DNA from: an uncultured Eubacteriales bacterium
Lineage (GTDB): Bacteria; Bacillota; Clostridia; Oscillospirales; Oscillospiraceae
Direction: 5' to 3'
Length of the DNA: 34,005 nt
Assembly (NCBI GenBank): GCA_900549885.1
Contig: URQA01000008.1
Location: 1 to 34,005 of the forward strand
Below the pieces are notes generated by a model. The model was not told where the DNA came from, ran no database searches, and saw only the letters and a program-made list of their open reading frames with translations. Below, one piece after another: positions 7,674 through 14,332 of the stretch; position 1 is the first letter of the stretch, and every line of letters begins with the position of its first letter. The position numbers were made by a program, and so were the translations under genes.

Positions 7674-8047
7674 TTTCTGGCCCTTCGGTGCGTCCCTCTA
7701 TTGACCGGCGCCGTGGTAACTAGGATACCCTCTGCCCCCTGCGCCATTGCCATTGATGCCGACTAAGAAAGCACTCCCCAGCGGCCCCCGGCAGAGCGCC
7801 TAGTCTTGGCGCCTGCTGGTAGCAGGCGTGTCCCGAGGGCCTGGCACACTTCTACAACTGCCAGCAGAGCGGCAGCGAGAATTAGCGGCTCCGAGTGTCA
7901 GCTTACCTCAACGCCGGAAATAGGCGTATGCATTCCTTATCCTGGGTCCTCGTAAAAACGGAGGCCCGGGGGGAAAGGCCGCTAAGGACTTAGGCCACGC
8001 CCTTGGCGGCCGTAGTCCTCCTGCGGCCGTCCCCCGGCGCATTTTTG
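7674..8047. other. GC-rich non-coding stretch, structured, no gene recognised
   Basis: These 374 nt lie between two hairpin repeats and show no believable coding frame on either strand. A strong hairpin CGCCTGCT-GGT-AGCAGGCG sits at 7810-7828, with further GC-rich self-complementary pieces around 7840-7900 and 7955-8035. I found no match to RNase P, tmRNA, SRP or 6S RNA signature bases. It may be a structured RNA, an untranslated segment of the leftward DUF1385-prmC transcript, or the inside of a MITE-like element. Confidence 0.4.
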
Positions 8048-8148
8048 GTTTCTTTTTGTGCGAGCAAAAAGAAACTCGCCGTCAGGCGAAACCTGACAGG
8101 TCCCGGAGGGCAGGAATGCCCTCTAGTGGTGGCAAGGGCTACCGCCCT
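8048..8148. repeat. run of five consecutive hairpins after the DUF1385 gene
   Basis: The stems are 8048-8058/8065-8075 (GTTTCTTTTTG), 8076-8080/8085-8089, 8091-8095/8097-8101, 8107-8112/8117-8122 and 8135-8139/8144-8148. The first resembles the core hairpin of the 65-bp repeat. The last lies 4 nt beyond the DUF1385 stop and could stabilise or end that transcript, though there is no T tract. Confidence 0.6.
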
Positions 8149-8151
8149 CGC

Positions 8152-9129
8152 TCACCACTTGTCCGCGCCCTTCTCCCTGGGCAGCACCTGTTTGAGTGCC
8201 TCGATGCCCACTTCGATCATGGAATCGTCCGGCTCAAAGGTGGTGAAGTTTTGCATCCACATGCCCGGTGCCCGGAGCGCCCGGCACAGCCAGCCGTCGT
8301 GACCGCCCACATAGCGGTTGAACTCATAAGTAACGCACACAATCATCGGCAGCAACAGCAGATGCAGCAGCATCCGCAGCCAGGTGTTCTCGATCTTCAG
8401 TGGTGTAAAAATGACGATGGACAGAAAAATGGACACCGCAATCACCACGAACAGAAAGCTGGTACCGCAGCGGGGATGGTGCCGGGGCTGTTTCCTCACG
8501 TTTTCCACCGTCAGCTCCAGACCGTTTTCGTAGCAGTAGATGGTTTTGTGCTCCGCGCCATGGTACTCAAACACCCGGTGGATCTCCTTCATCCGGGAGC
8601 ACAGAAACAGGTATCCCATAAAAATGGCCACCTTGATAATTCCCTCCAATACAGAGCGGAACCACAGGGGCATGGTTTTCCACACCAATCCAATAAGCCC
8701 GGTGACGGCGGTGGGCAACAGGATAAACAAGCCAATGGAAAACGCCACACCCAGCACTGCGGCAATGCCGATGATGAGAGCGGACGCCTTTTCATCAGAA
8801 AAATGGTCGTTGATCCATTTGTCCAGGCCGGTGAGTTCCTCGTCCTCCACCTCCATCTCGCCGGATACGTCAGCAGAGTACATCAGCGCTTTGATTCCGT
8901 GATACATAGAGGAACAGAACGTCTTGAGTCCTCTGAGGAAGGGCAGGCGCCAAATAGATTTGCGGGGCTCGACCTCCCAGGTGGTCACATCCAGCTCACC
9001 GTCTGGCTTACGCACCACCACAGCCCGCCGGTCCGGACCCTGCATCATGATGCCTTCGATGAGGGCCTGTCCGCCGCAGGTGGTCTTATAGGGGGTCGTG
9101 ATACAGCTTTGGGGTTCTTTTTTTGCCAT
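8152..9129 (-). CDS. DUF1385 (YqhQ-like) membrane protein
   Basis: A 325-residue member of the DUF1385 family, widespread in Gram-positives and of unknown biochemical role. Conserved blocks are CGGQALIEGIMMQGP near the N-terminus, EYHGAEHKTIYCYE in the middle and HPRCGTSFLF before the third membrane segment. Four hydrophobic segments are visible. I start at ATG 9129, preceded by AGGAGA 9 nt upstream; the open frame extends 24 codons further without a ribosome site. It stands upstream of prmC as in many clostridia. A promoter (9173-9201) and a LexA-like palindrome (9212-9223) lie just before it. Confidence 0.9.
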   Translation of the reverse strand: MAKKEPQSCITTPYKTTCGGQALIEGIMMQGPDRRAVVVRKPDGELDVTTWEVEPRKSIWRLPFLRGLKTFCSSMYHGIKALMYSADVSGEMEVEDEELTGLDKWINDHFSDEKASALIIGIAAVLGVAFSIGLFILLPTAVTGLIGLVWKTMPLWFRSVLEGIIKVAIFMGYLFLCSRMKEIHRVFEYHGAEHKTIYCYENGLELTVENVRKQPRHHPRCGTSFLFVVIAVSIFLSIVIFTPLKIENTWLRMLLHLLLLPMIVCVTYEFNRYVGGHDGWLCRALRAPGMWMQNFTTFEPDDSMIEVGIEALKQVLPREKGADKW

Positions 9130-9172
9130 GGGTCTGTTTCTCCTTAAACCGCTTGCTCCCAGGCCTACACAC

Positions 9173-9201
9173 AGTCTAGCAGAAGGCCCAGGTTTTTGCA
9201 A
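9173..9201 (-). promoter_or_regulatory. candidate promoter of the DUF1385 gene
   Basis: Read on the minus strand: TTGCAA (9196-9201), 17 bp, TAGACT (9173-9178). The match to consensus is moderate. Confidence 0.4.
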
Positions 9202-9211
9202 TCTTTTTATC

Positions 9212-9223
9212 GAACTTTCGTTC
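9212..9223. promoter_or_regulatory. LexA-like SOS box (GAAC-N4-GTTC)
   Basis: GAACTTTCGTTC matches the Gram-positive LexA core GAAC-N4-GTTC exactly. It lies 10 bp upstream of the candidate -35 of the DUF1385 gene and just after the sensor-kinase stop. With eight fixed bases, one chance hit in a window this size is plausible, so the call is tentative. Confidence 0.35.
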
Positions 9224-9246
9224 TATTCTTTTGGGGAAATGTCACA

Positions 9247-10803
9247 TTATTCTACGTCCAGAGGCAGCCGGACTGCCACCAGGCAGCCGCCCCCCTCAGC
9301 GTTGGACAGCTCCAGGGTTCCGCCGTGGCGGGTGATAATCTCTTCGCATACGGCCAAGCCAATGCCGGAGCCTCTGGCCTTGGACGAACCCTTATAGAAC
9401 TTGTACTTGACATGGGGCAGCTCCTCTTCTGGGATGCCTGGACCATAGTCCCGGATGCGGATCACCGCGTCGTCCTCTTCCCGGACCACCGACACGTCCA
9501 CCCGGCCGCCGGAGCCGCCGTGCTTGTCCGCGTTGTCCAGCAGGTTGCAGAACACCTGCCGCAGCCGCTCAGGGTCTCCGGTGAGGGTGGGGAAGGTCTC
9601 CTCCGGCTCAGTGTAGTGCAGTTCCAGCCCTTTCCGGCGGAAGAACTCCCGGTAGGTGTACACCGCATCCTCCAGCTCGGCCACGATGTCCAGCGGCTCC
9701 ACCGAAAGGTTGAACCGCCCGGCCTCAATTCGGGAGAACTCCAGCAGCTCCTCCACCATGTTGGTCAGCCGCCTGGCCTCGGAAACAATGATGCCCATGC
9801 CCTTTTTTACATCTTCTGCGTCCCGCACCTCGCCGTTGTACAAGGTCTCTGCCCAGCCGTTGATTGCGGTCAGGGGGGTTCGCAGCTCATGGGATACGGA
9901 TGAGATAAACTCTGACTGGGTCTTTTCCGCCTGGTCGATCTTGAGGGACATATCGTTGATGGCATCCGTGAGCTGTCCCATCTCATCATCGGATTTTTTC
10001 TCCATCTGGATGCCGTAACTTCCTGCGGCAATCCGCTTGGCCGTTTCAGTCACCCGCAGGACCGGCTCCAGAATCGAGCGGATAAAGTAGTAGTTGGTCA
10101 GCCACACCATCACCAGTACCCCCGCGCATACCAGAGTGGTGACCGCGATGATATACACCATCTGCCGGTCCATCTCCCGCAGAGAGGTCACCAGCCGGGT
10201 CACTCCCACCACCTTGCCGTTGTACACCACTGCGGCGGATACCGCCATCACGTGCTCGCCGGTTTCAGGATCTGGACCGCTCCAAGTCCGCACCCGCTCC
10301 TGAGCTGCGCCGGTCTCCGAATTGCCCAGTACCGCCTGGATATCCAGAGTGCCTGGTGATGAACGGGGCGCGTCCAGCAGCGAAGACATCAAGATATGTC
10401 CATCAGAATCGAGAAATTGCAGCTCCATGTTTCCTGTTTCCGCTGGGTTCGAGGGGTTGGACGGGGTGGACGGATTGGAGGTCATGTAGTACCGGGCCGC
10501 AGACAAATACTCCTGCTCTGTGGCATAGCTCTGAAGAAAGCTAGCCGCAGTGGTGGCCTGGGTCTCCAGCCGCTCACTCATCACCTGGTAATAGGAGGAA
10601 TACATCGTGGTGACAAACAGCGTGCCTGCCAGCAGCAGCACCGCTCCCACCACCGCCAGCGAGTTGAACATCCACCGTCCCCGCAGGCCCCGGGATTGGC
10701 GGCGCCCCTTCTTGTGCTTCTCCGGCCGCTGGACGGCTTCCTTCTTCCCGGCTCTTTCCCTGGATCGGGACGTTGAAGCCCTTGGCGTTTTGATGGTGCT
10801 CAC
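9247..10803 (-). CDS. membrane sensor histidine kinase (HAMP, HisKA, HATPase_c)
   Basis: A 518-residue kinase. It has a basic cytoplasmic start, TM1 (about 46-68), an extracellular sensor region (about 70-213) with a TPSNPSNP low-complexity turn, TM2 (about 215-240), a HAMP linker, and the phosphoacceptor H305 in SSVSHELRTPLTA. ATP-binding N box FCNLLDNADKH (418-428), G1 DYGPGI (452-457) and G2 GSGIGLAV (478-485) follow. It lies 137 nt downstream of its response regulator and an FG-GAP lipoprotein, all leftward. The start is odd: the only usual start codon in frame, GTG 10803, overlaps the AGGAGGTGA Shine-Dalgarno. An ATC sits 8 nt beyond AGGAGG, and the first ATG (10671) is at residue 45. 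The stimulus is unknown. Confidence 0.93.
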   Translation of the reverse strand: MSTIKTPRASTSRSRERAGKKEAVQRPEKHKKGRRQSRGLRGRWMFNSLAVVGAVLLLAGTLFVTTMYSSYYQVMSERLETQATTAASFLQSYATEQEYLSAARYYMTSNPSTPSNPSNPAETGNMELQFLDSDGHILMSSLLDAPRSSPGTLDIQAVLGNSETGAAQERVRTWSGPDPETGEHVMAVSAAVVYNGKVVGVTRLVTSLREMDRQMVYIIAVTTLVCAGVLVMVWLTNYYFIRSILEPVLRVTETAKRIAAGSYGIQMEKKSDDEMGQLTDAINDMSLKIDQAEKTQSEFISSVSHELRTPLTAINGWAETLYNGEVRDAEDVKKGMGIIVSEARRLTNMVEELLEFSRIEAGRFNLSVEPLDIVAELEDAVYTYREFFRRKGLELHYTEPEETFPTLTGDPERLRQVFCNLLDNADKHGGSGGRVDVSVVREEDDAVIRIRDYGPGIPEEELPHVKYKFYKGSSKARGSGIGLAVCEEIITRHGGTLELSNAEGGGCLVAVRLPLDVE

Positions 10804-10940
10804 CTCCTCTTAATTGACTGGAAGCTTTCGCTCCCACCTCCGCAGGATGACGTTCCGCGCAGTCAGAGCGTCACCCCAAAAGCCGGCTCCTTTGAAAATT
10901 GACCCAGGAACGGTATCGGTGCCACGCTCCCCTCATGGGA

Positions 10941-11630
10941 TCATGTCCCCCACTTGTAGCCGTAGCCCCATACGGTGGTGATATACACCGGATTCTGAGC
11001 GTCATCCTCCAGCTTGATCCGCAGGCGGCGGATGTTCACATCCACGATCTTCAGCTCGCCGATGTAGTCCTTTCCCCACACCGCATCCAAGATCTCCTCC
11101 CGGGCTAGGGCCTTTCCCGGGTTGTCCATAAACAGCTTGACAATAGAATACTCCACCTGGGTCAGCTTCAGCCGCTGGCCGTTCTTCTCCAAGGTCCGGT
11201 TTCGGGTATTGAGCAGGAAGGGGGGCTGACTAATCTCGTCGGCATCCCGCACCATCTCGCCGCCCGCTCTGCGGTAAAGGGCATCCACCCGGGCGGTGAG
11301 CTCCGCCGGGGAAAAGGGTTTGGTCACATAGTCGTCCGCCCCGGTCATCAGGCCGGTGACCTTGTCCATCTCCTGGGTCCGGGCGGTGAGCATGATAATA
11401 CCCATTTGGGCGTTGCCCGCCCGGATACGGCGGCACACCTCAAAGCCGTCGATCTCACCGGGCAGCATGATGTCCAAGAGGGCCACCTTGATGTCGGGGT
11501 TTTTGCGGATCAGCTCCAGGGCCTCCTCCCCGTCTCCGGCTTCAATGGTCTCATACCCCGCCCGCTTCAGATTGATGACCACAAAGCTGCGGATATTCGG
11601 CTCATCCTCCAATACCAGTACCTTACGCAT
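10941..11630 (-). CDS. OmpR/PhoB-family response regulator
   Basis: A 229-residue transcription factor. The receiver domain has acidic D9/E10, phospho-acceptor D53 (LLDIMLPG), T82 and K104 (TKPFSPAE). A winged-helix DNA-binding domain (about 135-228) has the typical LTQVEYSIVKLF and DVNIRRLRIKLED with YITTVWGYGYKW at the end. It pairs with the kinase immediately downstream and follows the lipoprotein gene by 63 nt, which suggests one transcript. The start ATG 11630 has GGGAG about 9 nt upstream. Confidence 0.95.
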   Translation of the reverse strand: MRKVLVLEDEPNIRSFVVINLKRAGYETIEAGDGEEALELIRKNPDIKVALLDIMLPGEIDGFEVCRRIRAGNAQMGIIMLTARTQEMDKVTGLMTGADDYVTKPFSPAELTARVDALYRRAGGEMVRDADEISQPPFLLNTRNRTLEKNGQRLKLTQVEYSIVKLFMDNPGKALAREEILDAVWGKDYIGELKIVDVNIRRLRIKLEDDAQNPVYITTVWGYGYKWGT

Positions 11631-11693
11631 GGCTCGTCGCTCCCTTCTTGCGGCCCGTCCAAAACCCGTGGGCCATCCGTCTGAGGTATTCCG

Positions 11694-13076
11694 TCAAGTG
11701 TTATCCACAGTGGACCATTCTGTGGTGATGAGATTGAACCTGTCCCGGACCTGGTCTATGTTCAGGCCGCAGTCCCAGCCATCGCTGGCAAACTCTACCG
11801 CATAGGCCACGGACGAAGTGGACAGCAGCAGCTGTCGGCTGCCCAAGTTGGCCCGGGCCTCCCGGTTGGTACCTGTTAGGCGGTAGATCGTCATGAACCG
11901 GGTCAGACTCCCGTCATATTCCTGATGGTAAAACACCACAGCCTGCTCACCCCGGTGATTCTCCCGGTCATCCCGCTCCACAGCGATCTGTCCATCCCAG
12001 CTGCTGGGCAGGATCAGATACCAGCCATCCTCAGTGGAGTGGTAGGTGATACAGGCCACGGTAGCATGGCCCAGAGCGTCAAACTGCCTCCAGTAGATGA
12101 TCCAGTGCGTCGTCTCACTGGATGCTCTGACGCTGGGCAGGGCCAACGCCACAGGCACCTCCAGCACACCGTCGTTATTGATATCAGTCACCGATACCCC
12201 GGTATAGCTGCGCAGGGTATAGTTGCTGATGCCGCTATCCTGATTAATGGTGACGTTGACCAGGCCTCCATCTTGATAGGCCAAGATATCGGTGACCTGC
12301 CCTCCTTCACAGTCCGAGGTGACATAGATAGCAGGCGTTTGCCCGGCCAGCACTCCAGTACGCACCGAGGTCACATCGTTCACATTGGCCGACAGGGCGG
12401 CCTCCGACGTCATAACCAGCATCCCATCCTGATACGTATAGTAGCTGGCCCGGCTGTAGCTTTCCCCGGTGTCATCCCGCTGGATGACGACCAGCTCCCG
12501 CAGGCCGTCCCCGTTCAAATCAGCCAGGACATAGCTTTCGTTATAGGTGCTGTGGACAAGCTCGGTGGCCTCTGCCGGCCCAAGGGCATAGACGGACAGC
12601 ACATAGACCCGGTTGGCCAACTGCCAGCTGACCACCACCTCCAGGATTCCGTCCCCGTCCAGATCCCGGTAAGCAATGGAGCCGACGTTATTGCCCTCTC
12701 CCTGGATGCGGTAGGCAATCTGGTAAGTTCCATCGCTGCCCATCCGGAAAATATAGATTTTCAGCGGCTGGGGGTCGTCCGAGGAATTGCTGCGGAAAAA
12801 CGCCACCGCAGCCTCTTCTTCCCCATCGCTGTTCAGATCCAGCAGCTGAATCGCCGAAGTGTTACTGCCAGTCAGAGGCGCGGTCTGCTCCGCATCCAGG
12901 CTGCTCTTCACCTGCTCAATCGTGGCGTTCAGGTTTTTATACTCCTCTGGCAGTTGGGGCTGCACAAACAGATCCTCCGCCGACCGAAACAGCGAGACGC
13001 CGCAGCCGGATAACAGCAGCATGAATACCGCAGCTCCCAGCCAAACGCTCAGCCATGTCCGAAAACTCGCTTTCAT
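11694..13076 (-). CDS. lipoprotein with FG-GAP/VCBS-like calcium-loop repeats
   Basis: A 460-residue surface lipoprotein. The signal peptide ends in the lipobox LLSG-C25. At least four Dx[DN]xDG loops are spaced through a beta-propeller-like body: D80-N82-D84, D138-D140-D142, D186-N188-D190 and D298-N300-D302, each followed by a hydrophobic strand (LEVVVS, RELVVI, LEVPVA). Such repeats usually bind Ca2+ and stabilise a propeller. No catalytic motif is visible. It is the first gene of a leftward lipoprotein-regulator-kinase unit, so it may feed the sensor kinase or be its target. The start ATG 13076 has GGAGG 7 nt upstream. Confidence 0.82.
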   Translation of the reverse strand: MKASFRTWLSVWLGAAVFMLLLSGCGVSLFRSAEDLFVQPQLPEEYKNLNATIEQVKSSLDAEQTAPLTGSNTSAIQLLDLNSDGEEEAAVAFFRSNSSDDPQPLKIYIFRMGSDGTYQIAYRIQGEGNNVGSIAYRDLDGDGILEVVVSWQLANRVYVLSVYALGPAEATELVHSTYNESYVLADLNGDGLRELVVIQRDDTGESYSRASYYTYQDGMLVMTSEAALSANVNDVTSVRTGVLAGQTPAIYVTSDCEGGQVTDILAYQDGGLVNVTINQDSGISNYTLRSYTGVSVTDINNDGVLEVPVALALPSVRASSETTHWIIYWRQFDALGHATVACITYHSTEDGWYLILPSSWDGQIAVERDDRENHRGEQAVVFYHQEYDGSLTRFMTIYRLTGTNREARANLGSRQLLLSTSSVAYAVEFASDGWDCGLNIDQVRDRFNLITTEWSTVDNT

Positions 13077-13144
13077 CGCCCCGCCTCCTTCCGCCGCCTG
13101 CCGGACTGGGCGTGTCCGAGCATGTCAATTCTTCAATCTTGCTT

Positions 13145-13175
13145 ATCATACCATATTTCCACGAACAGTGGTATG
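13145..13175 (-). promoter_or_regulatory. candidate extended -10 promoter and inverted repeat before the lipoprotein gene
   Basis: On the minus strand, TGG-TATGAT (13145-13153) is an extended -10 element. It is one arm of an inverted repeat CATACCA (13147-13153)/TGGTATG (13169-13175), which suggests an operator on the promoter. No good -35 is seen. Confidence 0.4.
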
Positions 13176-13216
13176 ATTTTTTGTAAATAAAATCGCGCGC
13201 CCTTCAAATTTTTCTC

Positions 13217-13245
13217 TTTACATTTAGCTGAAAACTTGTTATAAT
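13217..13245 (+). promoter_or_regulatory. promoter of tRNA-Arg
   Basis: TTTACA (13217-13222), 17 bp, TATAAT (13240-13245), ending 21 bp before the mature tRNA. Confidence 0.8.
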
Positions 13246-13266
13246 GCACAGGCATCCAAAAGATGT

Positions 13267-13343
13267 GCGTCCGTAGTTCAATTGGATAGAGCGTCAGATT
13301 CCGGTTCTGAATGTTGGGGGTTCGAGTCCCTTCGGGCGTGCCA
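13267..13343 (+). tRNA. tRNA-Arg (anticodon CCG)
   Basis: This 77-nt cloverleaf reads CGG codons. The acceptor arms GCGTCCG and CGGGCGT pair with G-U wobbles. The D arm contains AGTTCAATTGGATAGAGC. The anticodon stem TCAGA/TCTGA encloses TTCCGGT, placing CCG at the anticodon. The T arm is GGGGGTTCGAGTCCCT, and the 3' CCA is encoded. It has its own promoter 5' and a strong terminator starting at the next base, so it is a single-gene unit. Confidence 0.95.
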
Positions 13344-13381
13344 GTCCGTGGCAAACAATCATGGTTTGCCACGGACTTTTT
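13344..13381 (+). terminator. intrinsic terminator of tRNA-Arg
   Basis: Perfect 13-bp stem GTCCGTGGCAAAC (13344-13356)/GTTTGCCACGGAC (13364-13376), 7-nt loop, then TTTTT. Confidence 0.92.
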
Positions 13382-13578
13382 CTATCTGCGGCAGGCTGTG
13401 ATGACACCTTTTTTAGAAGCTTTGGGCTGTCGGCTCACCAATGCGCAGTTTCCGCCGTGGGCCAGGCTTTGCAGAAGACATTCCTCACCCGCTGTGACCC
13501 GGGCAAGGCGGCGGCCTCCCGCATCTGCCCGACGCTGAAAAAACTTTTTCAGGAATATAACAAACTGGAGGAATCCCA

Positions 13579-14166
13579 ATGAACACCCCTACGCTGGAGA
13601 CCAATCGGCTGGTCCTGCGCAGATTTACCCCGCAGGATCTGGAAGCCCTTTATCAGATCTACCGAGACCGGGAGGTGAATCGCTTTCTGCCGTGGTTCCC
13701 GCTGGAAAATCTCCAACAAGCTCAGGTCTTTTATGCGCAGCGGTATGCCGCCAAGTACGCTCAGCCCCAAGGCTATGCCTACGCCATCTGCAAAAAAGAA
13801 GATAACTTCCCTATTGGCTATATCAAAGTGGATATGGATGAGGCCCACGATCTGGGCTACGGCCTGCGAAAGGAGTTCTGGCACCAAGGCATCGTTACCG
13901 AGGCGGCCCAGGCCGTCATCACCCAGGTCAAGCGGGATGGCCTGCCTTACCTTACCGCCACCCATGACCGGGACAACCCCCGCAGCGGCGGCGTGATGAA
14001 ACAGGTGGGCATGAAGTACCAGTATTCCTATGAAGAGCAGTGGCAGCCCAAGGACATCCTGGTGACCTTCCGCATGTACCAGTTAAATCTGGATGGCAGC
14101 GAAGATCGGGTTTACCAAAAGTATTGGAACGAGTCCGCCGTCCATTTCGTAGAACAGGACGTTTGA
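13579..14166 (+). CDS. GNAT family N-acetyltransferase (RimJ/RimL type)
   Basis: A 195-residue acetyl-CoA-dependent transferase. It opens with TLETNRLVLRRFTPQDLEALY, typical of the RimJ/RimL-like GNAT branch. The acetyl-CoA binding region is DLGYGLRKEFWHQGIVTEA (about 91-109), followed by the VGMKYQYSYEE strand. The substrate is unknown; the branch includes N-terminal protein acetylases and small-molecule acetylases. GGAGGA lies 6 nt before ATG 13579. The 197 nt between the tRNA terminator and this gene show no gene I can support, although one open frame there overlaps this start by ATGA. Confidence 0.88.
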   Translation: MNTPTLETNRLVLRRFTPQDLEALYQIYRDREVNRFLPWFPLENLQQAQVFYAQRYAAKYAQPQGYAYAICKKEDNFPIGYIKVDMDEAHDLGYGLRKEFWHQGIVTEAAQAVITQVKRDGLPYLTATHDRDNPRSGGVMKQVGMKYQYSYEEQWQPKDILVTFRMYQLNLDGSEDRVYQKYWNESAVHFVEQDV

Positions 14167-14266
14167 CCCGGCTCCGGTCCGGCTGCCATACCCTTTCCGC
14201 CCGTCCGCGTCCGGCCTTCCGGCCCGGGCGGGCGTTGACAATTCGTTCACCATTTCATCTCCCCGC

Positions 14267-14277
14267 TGTGGTATACT
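14267..14277 (+). promoter_or_regulatory. candidate extended -10 promoter of the FHA-SEDS/PBP operon
   Basis: TGTGG-TATACT (14267-14277) is an extended -10 motif 56 nt before the start codon. There is no correctly spaced -35; the TTGACA at 14235-14240 is too far upstream. Confidence 0.4.
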
Positions 14278-14332
14278 GATATGAACTAAACGGGTCCGGC
14301 CCTTGGCCGGCGGGAAGGGAGGGTACATCGCC

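Noticed and set aside
7516..8151. RNase P RNA, tmRNA or 6S RNA gene
   Set aside because: None of the universal signature bases for these RNAs could be found on either strand; no CRISPR-like regular repeats either.
13361..13582. Short open frame ending in ATGA overlap with the GNAT start
   Set aside because: Its only ATG lies in the loop of the tRNA terminator, no ribosome site precedes a later start, and I see no family. Another frame (ATG 13401) is equally weak. A broken small gene remains possible.
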